From: JALHST01 sp963798435
Lineage (GTDB): Bacteria; Bacteroidota; Bacteroidia; Flavobacteriales; Flavobacteriaceae
DNA: 64,000 nucleotides
Direction of reading: 5' to 3'
Assembly (NCBI GenBank): GCA_963798435.1
Contig: CAWCTF010000004.1
Coordinates: 744,001 to 808,000, forward strand
Position numbers and translations under genes: made by a program. This document shows positions 1-9,341 of the stretch, piece by piece; within the stretch, counting starts at the first letter, position 1, and every line of letters starts with the position of its first letter. The notes under the pieces are model-generated. The model was not told where the DNA came from. It saw only the letters and a list, made by a program, of their open reading frames with translations, and made no database searches.

Positions 1-161
1 TGACAAAAATAATGGCCACTGTACAATTCAGGAAGGCAGACTACCTCTGCACCTTTATGTGCCGCGTCACGAATCCACTGCAAACATTTTTTTCGGTTTT
101 CATCTGCTGAATTGTCGAGGTTGAGTTGTATTACCGCAACCTGGTAGTTTTTTTTCATCAT
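1..161 (-). CDS. Carbon-nitrogen hydrolase, N-carbamoylputrescine amidase-like (5' part only)
   Basis: Only the first ~53 codons lie in the window, and the gene runs off the left edge. The translation starts MMKKNYQVAVIQLNL, and further on reads VCLPELYSGHYFCQ. This matches the N-terminus of the nitrilase superfamily, where the Glu of the PEL/QEL segment is the first catalytic residue. The ELxxxxYFCQ context is typical of N-carbamoylputrescine amidases, which release putrescine from N-carbamoylputrescine in the agmatine route. The start was set at the first of two consecutive ATG codons; the frame stays open upstream, so a non-ATG start is possible. The Lys and Cys of the catalytic triad are outside the window, so the substrate is inferred from the N-terminus alone. 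Confidence 0.75.
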   Translation of the reverse strand, partial: MMKKNYQVAVIQLNLDNSADENRKKCLQWIRDAAHKGAEVVCLPELYSGHYFC

Positions 162-342
162 GGCCAAAAGGAGACTTTTGTTGTTGGCCAAAGATATCAA
201 ATTATAGTTTTTTCGAGGGTATTCTATCCTAAATCAGAAGAAGAAGGCGAATGATTCATGTATGACATCTCCTTGTCGTGCACCATAAGGGCGATTTCAT
301 AGGAATTCAAACAAGTTTTGATGCAGTGATAAGGGCGTCCTT

Positions 343-999
343 TTATTCTTTTGTAATGATCAGCGTTGCCTTGGAACCTGTTGAAAGCAGCCACCTATTA
401 GAATATATCAGATTTCCCTGATCATCATAGACATCGACTTGGGCCGTGTTTGGACTTGAGGAACCTTCGTTCAGGGCTTCAAAATCCAATCGGTTGAATC
501 CCTTTTCGAGATCTAGGTTTATGCCTTTAAAAGTACCTGTCAGCAACACATTGGGATCTACTACTTTGTCATTGAGGTATATTTTTACACGGTCGCCATC
601 AACATATTCATGGTCACGACAAACGATGCCGACAAATTTGCCATTGTTCTTGATATCACCCATATACATGTCTCCAAAACGCTGAGAGGTGCCGCCTTCT
701 TTTTCGGGATTGCCGATTTTCGGGTCAATTTTCATGCCGTATCCCGCCTGTACCAATTCTCGGTCAGGTAACATTTTTACAGGATTTTTAGTTAAGGAAT
801 CCTTTAGGCTGATTTCGGGATTTTTGTCAATTACCGATGGGATACGCAATGAAGTGCCTTTATTGTTGGCACCGCTTGGATCTAATTTGTTCCCCGTTTC
901 GATTTTTAAAGGTTTTTGGGTAGGGATATCGGTCTGTCCATATCCAATACAGGATAGGAGTAAAAAAGTGCAGGTTACTACTCCGTAAATTTTGGCCAT
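343..999 (-). CDS. Conserved secreted or lipoprotein of unknown function
   Basis: This 218-residue protein begins with a hydrophobic signal segment ending LLLSCIGYGQ. That could be a lipobox with Cys17 or a Sec signal cleaved after GYGQ. The first ~100 mature residues are polar and low in complexity. The C-terminal half has a beta-rich look, with GDMYMGDIKNNGKFVGIVCRD followed by a stretch naming charged turns and ending TGSKATLIITKE. I do not recognise a named family. It stands alone: the flanking genes are separated by 181 and 138 bases. The ATG start has a good signal peptide directly behind it. Confidence 0.7.
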   Translation of the reverse strand: MAKIYGVVTCTFLLLSCIGYGQTDIPTQKPLKIETGNKLDPSGANNKGTSLRIPSVIDKNPEISLKDSLTKNPVKMLPDRELVQAGYGMKIDPKIGNPEKEGGTSQRFGDMYMGDIKNNGKFVGIVCRDHEYVDGDRVKIYLNDKVVDPNVLLTGTFKGINLDLEKGFNRLDFEALNEGSSSPNTAQVDVYDDQGNLIYSNRWLLSTGSKATLIITKE

Positions 1000-1137
1000 T
1001 TTATCTTTTAAAATGTGGATAAAGATAGCAATTACCCTGCCATAGGGACTTAAAGGACCGTTAAAATCGATAATCAGCCATCAAATTAATAAAGAACCAA
1101 AGTAGATGAGGTACACTTTATTGACTTTAAGAACGTA

Positions 1138-2202
1138 TTATTTCCAAGTACGTCTGAGAAATTCAATAAAATTCAGATGCATGACACGTTCGATATCACT
1201 AGGTGAATAGCCTTTTTTTCCTAAAAGTTCGGGAACTTTTTGAAGATCGGCAATCGTATCAAGGTCTCGAGGTGATTGTTCAGTGCCGAACCCCCCGTCG
1301 AGATCTGTCCCGATGCCAACATGATGGCAATTTCCCGCTAATTGACAAATATGGTCTATGTTGTCGATCATTTGTTCGAAGGATACGTTCATACTTTCCG
1401 GGGTTGATTTTCCACGTTCCCAATTCGGAACCATCATCCAGGTATCCAGTACCACTCCGATTGTGCCATTCCTGTTTATTATTTCAATAATCTGCTCATC
1501 TGAAAATTGTCGATTGTGGTCGACCAAGGCCCTACAATTATTATGACTGGCCCAAAGGGGTCCATGATACACTTCCAAGGCCTCCCAGAAACTTTGATCA
1601 CACATATGGGTTGTGTCTAGTATAATTCCCAACCGCTCGATTTCCCGCAATAATTCCCGGCCTTTTTGACCTATTCCCCCTATTGAATTTGTGCCAAAGG
1701 CATACGTTCCAGGCCCATAATGGGCAGGACCAATAGCACGTAGACCGGCCTCATACGATTTGTGCAGATAGTCGAGGTTGATGATCGAGTCGGCACCTTC
1801 AAGGCTTAAAATATACCCTATTGGCTTTTTTCCCTTCGCCGTTTCCCAAAGTTTCAGATGTGCATTGAGTTCTTGCGTGTTGCGTATCTGAACAAGTTCC
1901 CCTAGTTCTTCCATCGCCTTATACCAGGCCAATTGACCCTGTGTTTGGGCCCACGCTTGATGTGGGGAGTGCCAACCGGGAAGTGGATTGTTTTTTTTGA
2001 CAAAGCGTGCTATTTGAGTAGCGTTACATAGGCCTATATTGCCTTTGCGCATTGCATCAAAGGAAACCGTATTCTTGGCACGATCGGGTTTGTCGGTCAT
2101 GCCAAGTTCACTTTTACGGATTTCGTCAACCGTCCAAGTGAGATCTCGATTCCATTCCATAGCGTTCATGGCGAGATCTAAATGGGCATCAAAAATGAAC
2201 AT
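1138..2202 (-). CDS. Membrane dipeptidase, peptidase family M19
   Basis: The 354-residue product belongs to the renal dipeptidase (M19) zinc enzymes, which cleave L-L and L-D dipeptides. Visible family residues are the N-terminal HxD pair in FDAHLDLAMN, the bridging Glu in LSLEGADSI, the later metal-site and substrate segments TTHMCDQ and SHNNCRAL, and the Asp of GIGTDLDGGFG. Length is normal for the family. No signal peptide is seen, so it is probably cytoplasmic. It starts 3 bases after the D-serine dehydratase-like gene ends and is the last gene of a leftward operon with that gene, ridA and the permease gene. M19 members accept C-terminal D-residues, so the context suggests that it feeds D-amino acids to the PLP enzyme. 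That role is inferred from neighbours, not shown by sequence. Confidence 0.88.
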   Translation of the reverse strand: MFIFDAHLDLAMNAMEWNRDLTWTVDEIRKSELGMTDKPDRAKNTVSFDAMRKGNIGLCNATQIARFVKKNNPLPGWHSPHQAWAQTQGQLAWYKAMEELGELVQIRNTQELNAHLKLWETAKGKKPIGYILSLEGADSIINLDYLHKSYEAGLRAIGPAHYGPGTYAFGTNSIGGIGQKGRELLREIERLGIILDTTHMCDQSFWEALEVYHGPLWASHNNCRALVDHNRQFSDEQIIEIINRNGTIGVVLDTWMMVPNWERGKSTPESMNVSFEQMIDNIDHICQLAGNCHHVGIGTDLDGGFGTEQSPRDLDTIADLQKVPELLGKKGYSPSDIERVMHLNFIEFLRRTWK

Positions 2203-2205
2203 AGG

Positions 2206-3315
2206 CTAAATATTTATTATTTGATTGCGTGCCGCCACCTTCCAGGAAGCGATTATTTTGTGGTCTTTTACAACTTGTAATTCATCATATTTGGCAACTG
2301 TGGGACATATATGTATTGGAATTGCATAAAGTACGTCCCCGATATCAAAGGCTTCGGTATTTTCACATTCCAATACCAAGTGTTCCTCGCTTTGACCAAT
2401 TTGAATACTATGTTCGATATTCAAAAATTGTACGCGTGGAAATGGCATCTCTGGGGCGATCGATTTATGTCCTAAATCAAGACAAAGTCTGTTTTTCCCG
2501 GGTTTGCTTATAATCCGTGTCATGAGAACTGCGGCTGTTTGAAATTTCATTTCCGGGAATAGTCCGCTGTAACCGGCATCCCAAAGTAAGGTAGTGCCTG
2601 GACTGGCCTCTACACCTTTTCGGATTGCATGAAACTGAAAAGTAGGTGAACCGCCTGCGACAATAGTAGGGACCACTATTCCTGCATCCGATAGGATATT
2701 TTTTAATTGCAGCACCGTTTCAAACGCCGCATCACATTCTTTTTTTCTAGTAGCGTAATCGTGATTTCTTAAATGGCCATCATAGACATGAATTCCTTTG
2801 GTGATGACCCATGGATCCGCCACCATTGCCTTATATAAGGCAACGGCATCAGAATTTGGGGGAATCCCTGTTCGATTCATACCATTGTTAATATCGATCC
2901 AAAGACCGACTTTTTTATGGTGGGCTGCTGCCTTTTTGATATAAACGGCCAATGCAGTAGGATGGTCGACAAGGGTCGAAAATTCTGAATTTGGATAGGA
3001 CGCCATCAGCCTAAAGAATCTATCTAGATTGGCACCGACCGTTTGCATGGCCAAAAGGATATCCCGGGCCCCGCACATAGCCAATAATTCAGCTTCGGCA
3101 ATGGTCGCACATTTGAATTTATGGATGCCCAAATCTTGCTGCATATTTATTATTTCAGCTGTTTTGTGCGTTTTTATATGCGGACGAAGTTGGGTAGCCA
3201 CTTTCATGGAAACCATGGTACAAATGTTTTCATGAACTCCTTCCTGATGGATCAAGAGGGCAGGTGTGATACTACTTTCGGTATTTAAAAGCTCATACCA
3301 TTTTCGTTCGTTCAT
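2206..3315 (-). CDS. D-serine dehydratase / D-threonine aldolase-like PLP enzyme (DSD1 family)
   Basis: This 369-residue protein is of the fold-type III, alanine-racemase-like class. The N-terminal RPHIKTHKT motif (residues 44-52) carries the probable Schiff-base lysine (Lys48). Near the C-terminus IPIHICPTV gives an HxC pair (His335, Cys337), the zinc site found in eukaryotic-type D-serine dehydratases. Members convert D-serine to pyruvate and ammonia, or cleave D-3-hydroxyamino acids; the two activities cannot be separated from sequence alone. It sits between ridA (11 bases upstream) and the M19 dipeptidase (3 bases downstream). RidA destroys the 2-aminoacrylate released by serine dehydratases, so the context favours dehydratase activity. 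Confidence 0.8.
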   Translation of the reverse strand: MNERKWYELLNTESSITPALLIHQEGVHENICTMVSMKVATQLRPHIKTHKTAEIINMQQDLGIHKFKCATIAEAELLAMCGARDILLAMQTVGANLDRFFRLMASYPNSEFSTLVDHPTALAVYIKKAAAHHKKVGLWIDINNGMNRTGIPPNSDAVALYKAMVADPWVITKGIHVYDGHLRNHDYATRKKECDAAFETVLQLKNILSDAGIVVPTIVAGGSPTFQFHAIRKGVEASPGTTLLWDAGYSGLFPEMKFQTAAVLMTRIISKPGKNRLCLDLGHKSIAPEMPFPRVQFLNIEHSIQIGQSEEHLVLECENTEAFDIGDVLYAIPIHICPTVAKYDELQVVKDHKIIASWKVAARNQIINI

Positions 3316-3326
3316 TTTGCTATAAT

Positions 3327-3788
3327 TTAATGAAGTTCGAATAGGGCCTCAACCTCCACGGTGATATTTCCTGGGAGCATCATACCGACTGCACTTCGCA
3401 CCCCAACCCCATTTTCAGCTCCGAAAACAGCTGCCATTAGTTCACTAAAACCATTGATGACCAGTGGCTGTTGCCCAAAATCAGGAGTAGAATTGACCAT
3501 CCCCAAAGTTTTGACCAACCGTTTTATTTTATCAACACTTCCAAAATGGGTTTCAATCGTCGCTAACATGGTAAGGCCAACCTGCCTTGCAACCAATTTG
3601 GCCTGATCAAGATCTAGATCATCGCCTGCCCGGCCGGTCATTAAAGTACCGTCATTTTTCATGGGTCCCTGCCCTGAGACATACAGAAATTTATCAATCA
3701 CTAAAATGGGTTTGTACAAGCCGGCCGGAGGAGGGGCTGGGGGTAATATTAAACCTAATTGTTCGATTCTTTCAGAAGGTGTTTGCAT
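3327..3788 (-). CDS. RidA family protein (reactive intermediate deaminase)
   Basis: The 153-residue product has the YjgF/YER057c/UK114 fold signature: LYVSGQGP in the N-terminal half and the C-terminal block VRSAVGMMLPGNITVEVEAL. The Arg of the VRS segment aligns with the arginine that RidA uses to bind the carboxylate of 2-aminoacrylate. Family members hydrolyse enamine/imine intermediates released by PLP enzymes to ketoacids. It is ~25 residues longer than E. coli RidA, mainly at the N-terminus. It lies 10 bases after the permease gene and 11 bases before the D-serine dehydratase-like gene in a leftward operon, a textbook pairing of a 2-aminoacrylate producer with its scavenger. Confidence 0.85.
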   Translation of the reverse strand: MQTPSERIEQLGLILPPAPPPAGLYKPILVIDKFLYVSGQGPMKNDGTLMTGRAGDDLDLDQAKLVARQVGLTMLATIETHFGSVDKIKRLVKTLGMVNSTPDFGQQPLVINGFSELMAAVFGAENGVGVRSAVGMMLPGNITVEVEALFELH

Positions 3789-3798
3789 AGATCATTCA

Positions 3799-5116
3799 TT
3801 AAATTAGTGTATTCAAAACTAAAACCCCAATAAGGCCCATTACCCCGACAGTCGTTTCCATGACGGTCCAGCTTCGTAAGGTGTCTTTGATAGAGAGATT
3901 AAAATATTCCTTAAATAGCCAAAACCCGCCGTCATTTACATGTGAGAGCATCAGGCTTCCCGACCCAATGGCCAGCACCATCAATTCGGGACTAATATCG
4001 GTATTCGCCAATAATGGCAATGCGATTCCGGCAGCAGTCAATCCGGCCACGGTTGCCGAACCTACACAGATGCGAATTACCGTGGCGATAAGCCATGCCA
4101 AAAGCAAGGGTGAAAGGGTCGAGCCTTTTAGCATTTCGCCAATATACTCGCTAACGCCACTATCTACAAGTACCTGTTTTAGGCCACCTGCCCCTGCTAT
4201 AATTAAAAGTACCATGGTTATTCCGGATACGGCCGATGATACTGAAGTCATAACCTCTTTCATAGTTCTGCCGCGCCCTAGACCCAACGTATAAATAGCT
4301 AGCAAAACCGACAAAAGCATCGCAATAATAGGATCACCAATGATGTCGGCCATTTGTCTGATTGCATGATCTTCCGGCAATATCAAATCGATGATGGCTG
4401 CCGTACCGATCAATAGTACAGGAAGTAGCGCCGTTAGGATGCTTGTAAACGTGCTTGGCATTTCGGCATCGGTCAGTACTTTGGGATTCAAGAATTCTTT
4501 AATCGGCGTGGCATGAATGTTTTTAATCGTTCTTGAGAATAAAGGGCCTGCCACGACGATTGCTGGGATGGCGATAATAATACCGTAGAGTAGGGTTTTT
4601 CCAATATTGGCGTTGAACATGACGGCGATGCCGGTCGGGGCGGGGTGAGGAGGAAGATACCCGTGAGTCACCGAAAGCGATGCCAGCATTGGGAGACCTA
4701 CATATAACAAGGGCAGGCCTGTACTTGCCGCCATGGTAAAAACCAGTGGGATCAAAGATAACAAAGCCCACCGTATAGAACATCGGAATACCTACAATAA
4801 AGCCGGTGAGAACCAAGGCCCATTGAATATTCTTTCTTCCGAATTTTTCTACCAATTTACTTGTAATCCGTTGGGCTGCACCACTATCGGCCACCAATTT
4901 TCCCAGCATGGAGCCCAACCCTAGAATAAGAATAAGATATCCCAAAGTGTTGCCAATGCCATTTTGAATCGACTGTGTAACGGCAATAAAATTCATTCCC
5001 TCTGCAACCCCTACAAATAAAGAAACGATGACAAAGGCAAGGAAAGCATTTAGTTTTAGACCAGCAATAAGTAAGAACAATAGAAGGATTCCAAAGACGA
5101 CAATGATTAAAGGCAT
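3799..5116 (-). pseudogene. GntP-family gluconate/D-serine-type permease, single-base frameshift
   Basis: Two overlapping reading frames together encode a normal ~438-residue GntP/DsdX-type permease of about 12 membrane helices. The N-terminal frame runs MPLIIVVFGILLL to GIPMFYTVGFVI and then leaves the family with FDPTGFYHGG. The C-terminal frame picks up at IPLVFTMAASTGLPLLYV and continues to the stop at 3799. Removing one A from the plus-strand AAA at 4754-4756 restores an unbroken VGFVILIPLVFTMA. The family includes gluconate and D-serine importers, and the operon with ridA and the DSD1-like gene favours a D-amino-acid or hydroxyacid substrate. Both halves are otherwise well conserved, so the break is either very recent or a sequence error. 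Confidence 0.85.
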
Positions 5117-5209
5117 GAACGGTTTTTTTTACATCGATCAGTTAAATATACCATATTTGGATAATAAAATGGTAAATCAATTTTTATCTTGTAGGCAAAA
5201 GGGCGAACT

Positions 5210-6472
5210 ATGAAAAAAAGGGAATTTCTTAAGAAAATTGGCCAGGCGGCCTTAGCAGCCCCGTTGGTGTCTTTCAATTCAAAGACCGCTGACCCCATCA
5301 ATTCGTGCGGATATGATTTTGTTGACGAAGCCGAATTTTGGGAACGAATACGAAATGATTATGCCCTTAAACCAGCCTATATAAATTTAGAAAATGGGTA
5401 TTATAATATTATTCCCAAGCCCACCATGCAAAAATTCATGGCGCATGTAAAGCGGGTAAATTATGAAGGGGCCTATTATATGCGAACCGAGCAATGGGAC
5501 AATAAAAAACAGGTAGGAGCCCGTCTCGCAAAAATGGTAGGGTGCTCAGATGAAGAACTTATTCTTACAAGGAATGCGACCGAATCGTTAGATATGATCA
5601 TCACCGGATATCCTTGGCAAAAAGGAGACGAGGCTATCATGGCCGAACAGGATTACGGATCCATGCTTGATCAATTTGATTTGGCCGCACGGCGTTTTGG
5701 TATCGTAAATCGCAAAATATCGATTCCCAATCATCCTACATCCGATGAAGAAATCGTCGCACTTTATGAAGGCATGATTACCCCAAAGACAAAATTGATC
5801 ATGGTATGTCATATGATCAATATTACGGGCCAAATACTCCCAATACGCAAAATTTGTGATATGGCACATGCACATGGCGTTGATGTCATGGTAGATGGAG
5901 CTCACTGCATTGGCCATTTCAATGTAAACATTGAAGACTTGCAATGTGATTATTATGCCTCTAGCCTCCACAAATGGTTGAGCACCCCACTTGGTGTAGG
6001 GCTATTGTATGTTCGTAAGGCGAAGATTTCGAATATCTGGCCATTACTGGCCGATTCGATTAAAGAGCCCGAGAACATCTTTAGGCTAAATCACACGGGG
6101 ACCCACCCTGTTCATACCGATCTGGCCATTCATGATGCCATCGATTATCTTGAGATGATCGGTATGGAGCGGAAGGAAAATAGGATGCGATTTCTGCAGC
6201 GCTATTGGAGCGATCAACTGCGGGGTTTGAAAAACATTGTGGTGAATACACCGAAAGAAGAACATCGCAGTTGTGGGATCGCCAATGTCGGGATCGCCCA
6301 TATGAAACCTGCCGACCTTGCCAAAACCTTACTTGAAGAATTCCAGGTGTTTACAGTGGCCATTGATTCTGCAAACGTACACGGATGTCGCATAACCCCC
6401 AATGTCTATACTACGACCAAGGAGCTCGATCACTTTGTAAATGCCATGAAAGTTATGGCTGGAAGAACATAA
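5210..6472 (+). CDS. Exported class V aminotransferase (isopenicillin-N epimerase-like)
   Basis: The 420-residue product is a fold-type I PLP enzyme of the class V / isopenicillin-N epimerase group. Pyridine-binding Asp229 lies in MVDGAHCIGH, and the PLP lysine is Lys255 in SSLHKWLSTPLGVG. The N-terminus KKREFLKKIGQAALAAP resembles a Tat signal in which the twin arginine is replaced by Lys-Arg, so export (possibly with cofactor already bound) is plausible but unproven. It is transcribed divergently from the D-amino-acid operon across a 93-base gap. This suggests an epimerase, desulfurase or lyase role on an amino-acid derivative used by that operon. The actual substrate cannot be read from sequence. 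Confidence 0.82.
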   Translation: MKKREFLKKIGQAALAAPLVSFNSKTADPINSCGYDFVDEAEFWERIRNDYALKPAYINLENGYYNIIPKPTMQKFMAHVKRVNYEGAYYMRTEQWDNKKQVGARLAKMVGCSDEELILTRNATESLDMIITGYPWQKGDEAIMAEQDYGSMLDQFDLAARRFGIVNRKISIPNHPTSDEEIVALYEGMITPKTKLIMVCHMINITGQILPIRKICDMAHAHGVDVMVDGAHCIGHFNVNIEDLQCDYYASSLHKWLSTPLGVGLLYVRKAKISNIWPLLADSIKEPENIFRLNHTGTHPVHTDLAIHDAIDYLEMIGMERKENRMRFLQRYWSDQLRGLKNIVVNTPKEEHRSCGIANVGIAHMKPADLAKTLLEEFQVFTVAIDSANVHGCRITPNVYTTTKELDHFVNAMKVMAGRT

Positions 6473-6585
6473 TTTTAGTTGCGAATTTAAATGGGTACGC
6501 AGTTTATTGGATGAAGACGACCGAATGGAAAGAAAATCGAAGTCGCTTGATTAAAAATAGAGATCTACATTTGCTCTCAAGCGTC

Positions 6586-7488
6586 CTAATCTGCAGACTT
6601 GCGATAATTGAGTAATAGTTGAGGACCTTCAAGCAGCTCACGAACAACTTGTAAAGTGCCATCTTCTTTTGTTGAAATCTGCCATTTTATCAATGAAATC
6701 TGGCCGTTTTCAATTTCGATGCCAGTGATGCTTCTCGGATGCACACAACTCCCGTCATTAAATAAGGGAATATCCCCTGGCTCAGGAAAACGTGGTCGGT
6801 GGGTATGCCCAACTACGGTCACCAAAAGATTATTTTGAAGAATCCATTTTTTTATCCGACGCTCAATTTTGATCAGTTCCTTATAGTTTTTCGCCGGACT
6901 GGTAGGATCTGCAATACCCCAAACTTGCAAGGGCTTCCAAAGTACCCGAACTAAAAATCGACTCCATCGCCAAAAGGTGTAGTTCCACCAGTCGGCCTGA
7001 TGCCCGTGGGTCAGAAAAACTTCCTGTTGTGTCTCATTGTGTTTCAGTATCACGCCTTCATGATAGGTTATTCCCTCAAATAATTCTTTGTCTTTACCAT
7101 CAATAGGCTCAAAATAACTCGAAAGATTTTCCTTTACGTACGAAGGATCTTTATAGACCATATCGTGGTTGCCCCAAAGCATATATAGCCTTCTTTCAAG
7201 ATGGTACGACCGTAAAAGGGCATATACATTCTTATGGGCCTCAAAAATTGATTCGAAATGAAGGTTTTCCCAAAGTTCGTCGCCATCGCCTATTTCAAAA
7301 TAGCTATAGCCTTCGTTAAAATAATATTTCAACGCGTGAAAGTATATATTCTGATTGTTGGCGAAGTCGTCGGCAAAACTGTTATCCCCTCTATGGCAAT
7401 CACTGAATAAAATGATTTTTGAGGCATCATCGAAAGGAATCACCTTTGCATTTTTATATGCTCTTGTCAGCCTGAAGTTCGAAGACAT
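6586..7488 (-). CDS. Calcineurin-like metallophosphoesterase
   Basis: From the ATG at 7488 the product is 300 residues. A TTG start 24 bases upstream (7512) is possible, but MSSNFRLTRAY looks like the natural N-terminus. The five metallophosphoesterase motifs appear in order: SDCHRGDN, GDGDELWE, WGNHDMVYK, THGHQADWW and VVGHTHRPRF, giving a two-metal active site. There is no signal peptide. The broad class includes UDP-2,3-diacylglucosamine hydrolases and nucleotide phosphodiesterases; the layout with GDGDE and a long C-terminal strand region fits a soluble hydrolase of unknown substrate. It is a single gene convergent with the class V aminotransferase, 113 bases away. Confidence 0.82.
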   Translation of the reverse strand: MSSNFRLTRAYKNAKVIPFDDASKIILFSDCHRGDNSFADDFANNQNIYFHALKYYFNEGYSYFEIGDGDELWENLHFESIFEAHKNVYALLRSYHLERRLYMLWGNHDMVYKDPSYVKENLSSYFEPIDGKDKELFEGITYHEGVILKHNETQQEVFLTHGHQADWWNYTFWRWSRFLVRVLWKPLQVWGIADPTSPAKNYKELIKIERRIKKWILQNNLLVTVVGHTHRPRFPEPGDIPLFNDGSCVHPRSITGIEIENGQISLIKWQISTKEDGTLQVVRELLEGPQLLLNYRKSAD

Positions 7489-7686
7489 GCCTAAATTTTC
7501 TATAAATATCAATAAAAAATGTGGACTAGGCTATAGCGGAGTGATCCAAAACCAAACAGGACGATAGCATCCACGAGCAGCATGGAAATAGATATAATCG
7601 TGTTTTAATTTTACAAATGGTAATTCTGAAACTAAATCGGTTTCCTTTTTTGGGAACACCTAACAATATTCGGAGTTCTATGCAAT

Positions 7687-9042
7687 CTAGTGAACGGAAG
7701 CCATATCGTTTTCCTTGGTCATTTTGAGCTTATCTATGATAAAGTTGCCAATTTTCCTGCCTTGATCAAGGCCTACCTCAATGGCCATTCGGTAATGTAT
7801 CCCACCGTACATGCGACTTATGGCGGCCTCGGAGGACGCATTGTTGAAAGAAGTAAAACTACGAACAGGAAGACCGTAGGCGGTTTCGGTATCATCGTCA
7901 AAAGCAAAATTATCACCGAAGATACTGGTCAAAGCGATGGCTGCAGCCCCAGATACGACTGAATGTCCACTTGTATATTCAGGAAAGGGCGGTGTTTGAA
8001 GCACTGGTTTCCAGTCTTCATCAATATGCTGGTTTATAAGGGTTTCAGGACGTATTAGATTACTGCGATACTTTTCGTCCCAACAGCTGATAAAGGCATC
8101 GGCAATGGCAATCGATGTTTTGGTATAGGCATATAGTGTCTTGTCAAAATCGCTATCTGTATTTTTCGAGGCAATTTTGGCAATCCCAATCCAATGGGCG
8201 CCAGGGCTTATTTTCTTGGTGGCGAACATTAGATGGCCGCGTGTTACCGAAACATACGGATTACAATCCCAAAATTGCGCTATTTTAATTTGATCTGATT
8301 GATCCCCATCACGTTCAATTTGCTTGCCAACATCATAAACTTCCTTTAATTGCTTATAGAAAGCCGAATTCTTTTCCAAGGAAAAGGGATAGGGCGGGGC
8401 AGGTATAAATTGGTTAGCCGAATCGATGGCAAACGTTCGAATTTCGTTCCAATGCGGTTCAATGCCGTCCATGTAGGCTGGCGGGGTAGGCTGCCAGCGA
8501 GTAGGGTCGTCGGTATCGACGGTAAATTTGGGCATAGTCCTGGTCTGGTTGTAGTTGTCTTTCTTCATCCATTCCCCGATTTCATCGGCTACCTTTAACC
8601 CGTAATCCTTGGAGGCCGTAAAAACATCCAGATTGGTATTCCCCCATTTTTGGTAGAGACTGTCGCGGAACGCCTCAATGTTTTTTTCTGAAAAAATCAA
8701 TCTTTTACTAAGTTCCATATGCGCTACCATTGCAGCAACATCGTAGTTTATTGGCTTACCGACTTCTGGTTTAGATATGCCTTTAAAGTCTTTTAACTGC
8801 CCTGCCAAAGAAAGATATTTATCATCGCCCTGCACCATGATTTCATAGGCCGCAATATTCGGATAGGCGAAAATTCGGCTAGCCACCGGGGGCGAGAAGA
8901 TATCATGGATCATAATCTCGACTACCTTGTCAACTTCGGCATGCAGATCAGCCGGAGTTACAATTATGGGTTCTTCTTTCTTTTCCTTGGTACATGATAG
9001 AAAAAGTAATGCAGAAACTAGTATGCCAATTTTCATAGTCAT
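7687..9042 (-). CDS. Vanadium-dependent haloperoxidase-like lipoprotein (PAP2 superfamily)
   Basis: This 451-residue protein opens with a lipoprotein signal, MTMKIGILVSALLFLSC, with the acylated Cys followed by TKEKKEEP. In the C-terminal third three phosphate/vanadate-binding blocks are seen: KYRSNLIRPETL, PEYTSGHSVVSGAA and SRMYGGIHYRMA. They correspond to the Lys/Arg, the SGH histidine and the Arg/His of the vanadium haloperoxidase and type-2 phosphatidic acid phosphatase fold. Members may be phosphatases or haloperoxidases, and the sequence does not settle which. Many flavobacterial homologues are called vanadium-dependent haloperoxidases. It is a single gene, probably anchored in the outer membrane or periplasm, and divergent from the symporter gene across 299 bases. 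Confidence 0.82.
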   Translation of the reverse strand: MTMKIGILVSALLFLSCTKEKKEEPIIVTPADLHAEVDKVVEIMIHDIFSPPVASRIFAYPNIAAYEIMVQGDDKYLSLAGQLKDFKGISKPEVGKPINYDVAAMVAHMELSKRLIFSEKNIEAFRDSLYQKWGNTNLDVFTASKDYGLKVADEIGEWMKKDNYNQTRTMPKFTVDTDDPTRWQPTPPAYMDGIEPHWNEIRTFAIDSANQFIPAPPYPFSLEKNSAFYKQLKEVYDVGKQIERDGDQSDQIKIAQFWDCNPYVSVTRGHLMFATKKISPGAHWIGIAKIASKNTDSDFDKTLYAYTKTSIAIADAFISCWDEKYRSNLIRPETLINQHIDEDWKPVLQTPPFPEYTSGHSVVSGAAAIALTSIFGDNFAFDDDTETAYGLPVRSFTSFNNASSEAAISRMYGGIHYRMAIEVGLDQGRKIGNFIIDKLKMTKENDMASVH

Positions 9043-9341
9043 AACAATTGAAAATATTTAGGTATTCTTTATTAAATCTTTGATATTCTTATAATTGAAT
9101 ACGAATAGGGAATGCAAAATTACAGTTTTTTCACCATTTATCAAGGATTGGGGTTGTTGGATTTGCCTTATTTTTTTCTTAAAATTTTGATGTTTTTCCT
9201 AAAAAAGACTGATTTTAGGGCACTAATGACATTTAAGACCTACCCAGATCCTGATTTTGGCAAATCACAATATTATTGGATTCTGGTAATATTATCAAAT
9301 AAACTAATATATTAGGGGAACTAATCAAACCAATTTAGAAA

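Noticed and set aside
9112..9315. Plus-strand open frame of 67 codons in front of the sodium symporter
   Set aside because: Hydrophobic AT-rich translation with no recognisable family, in a region expected to hold the promoters of two divergent genes.
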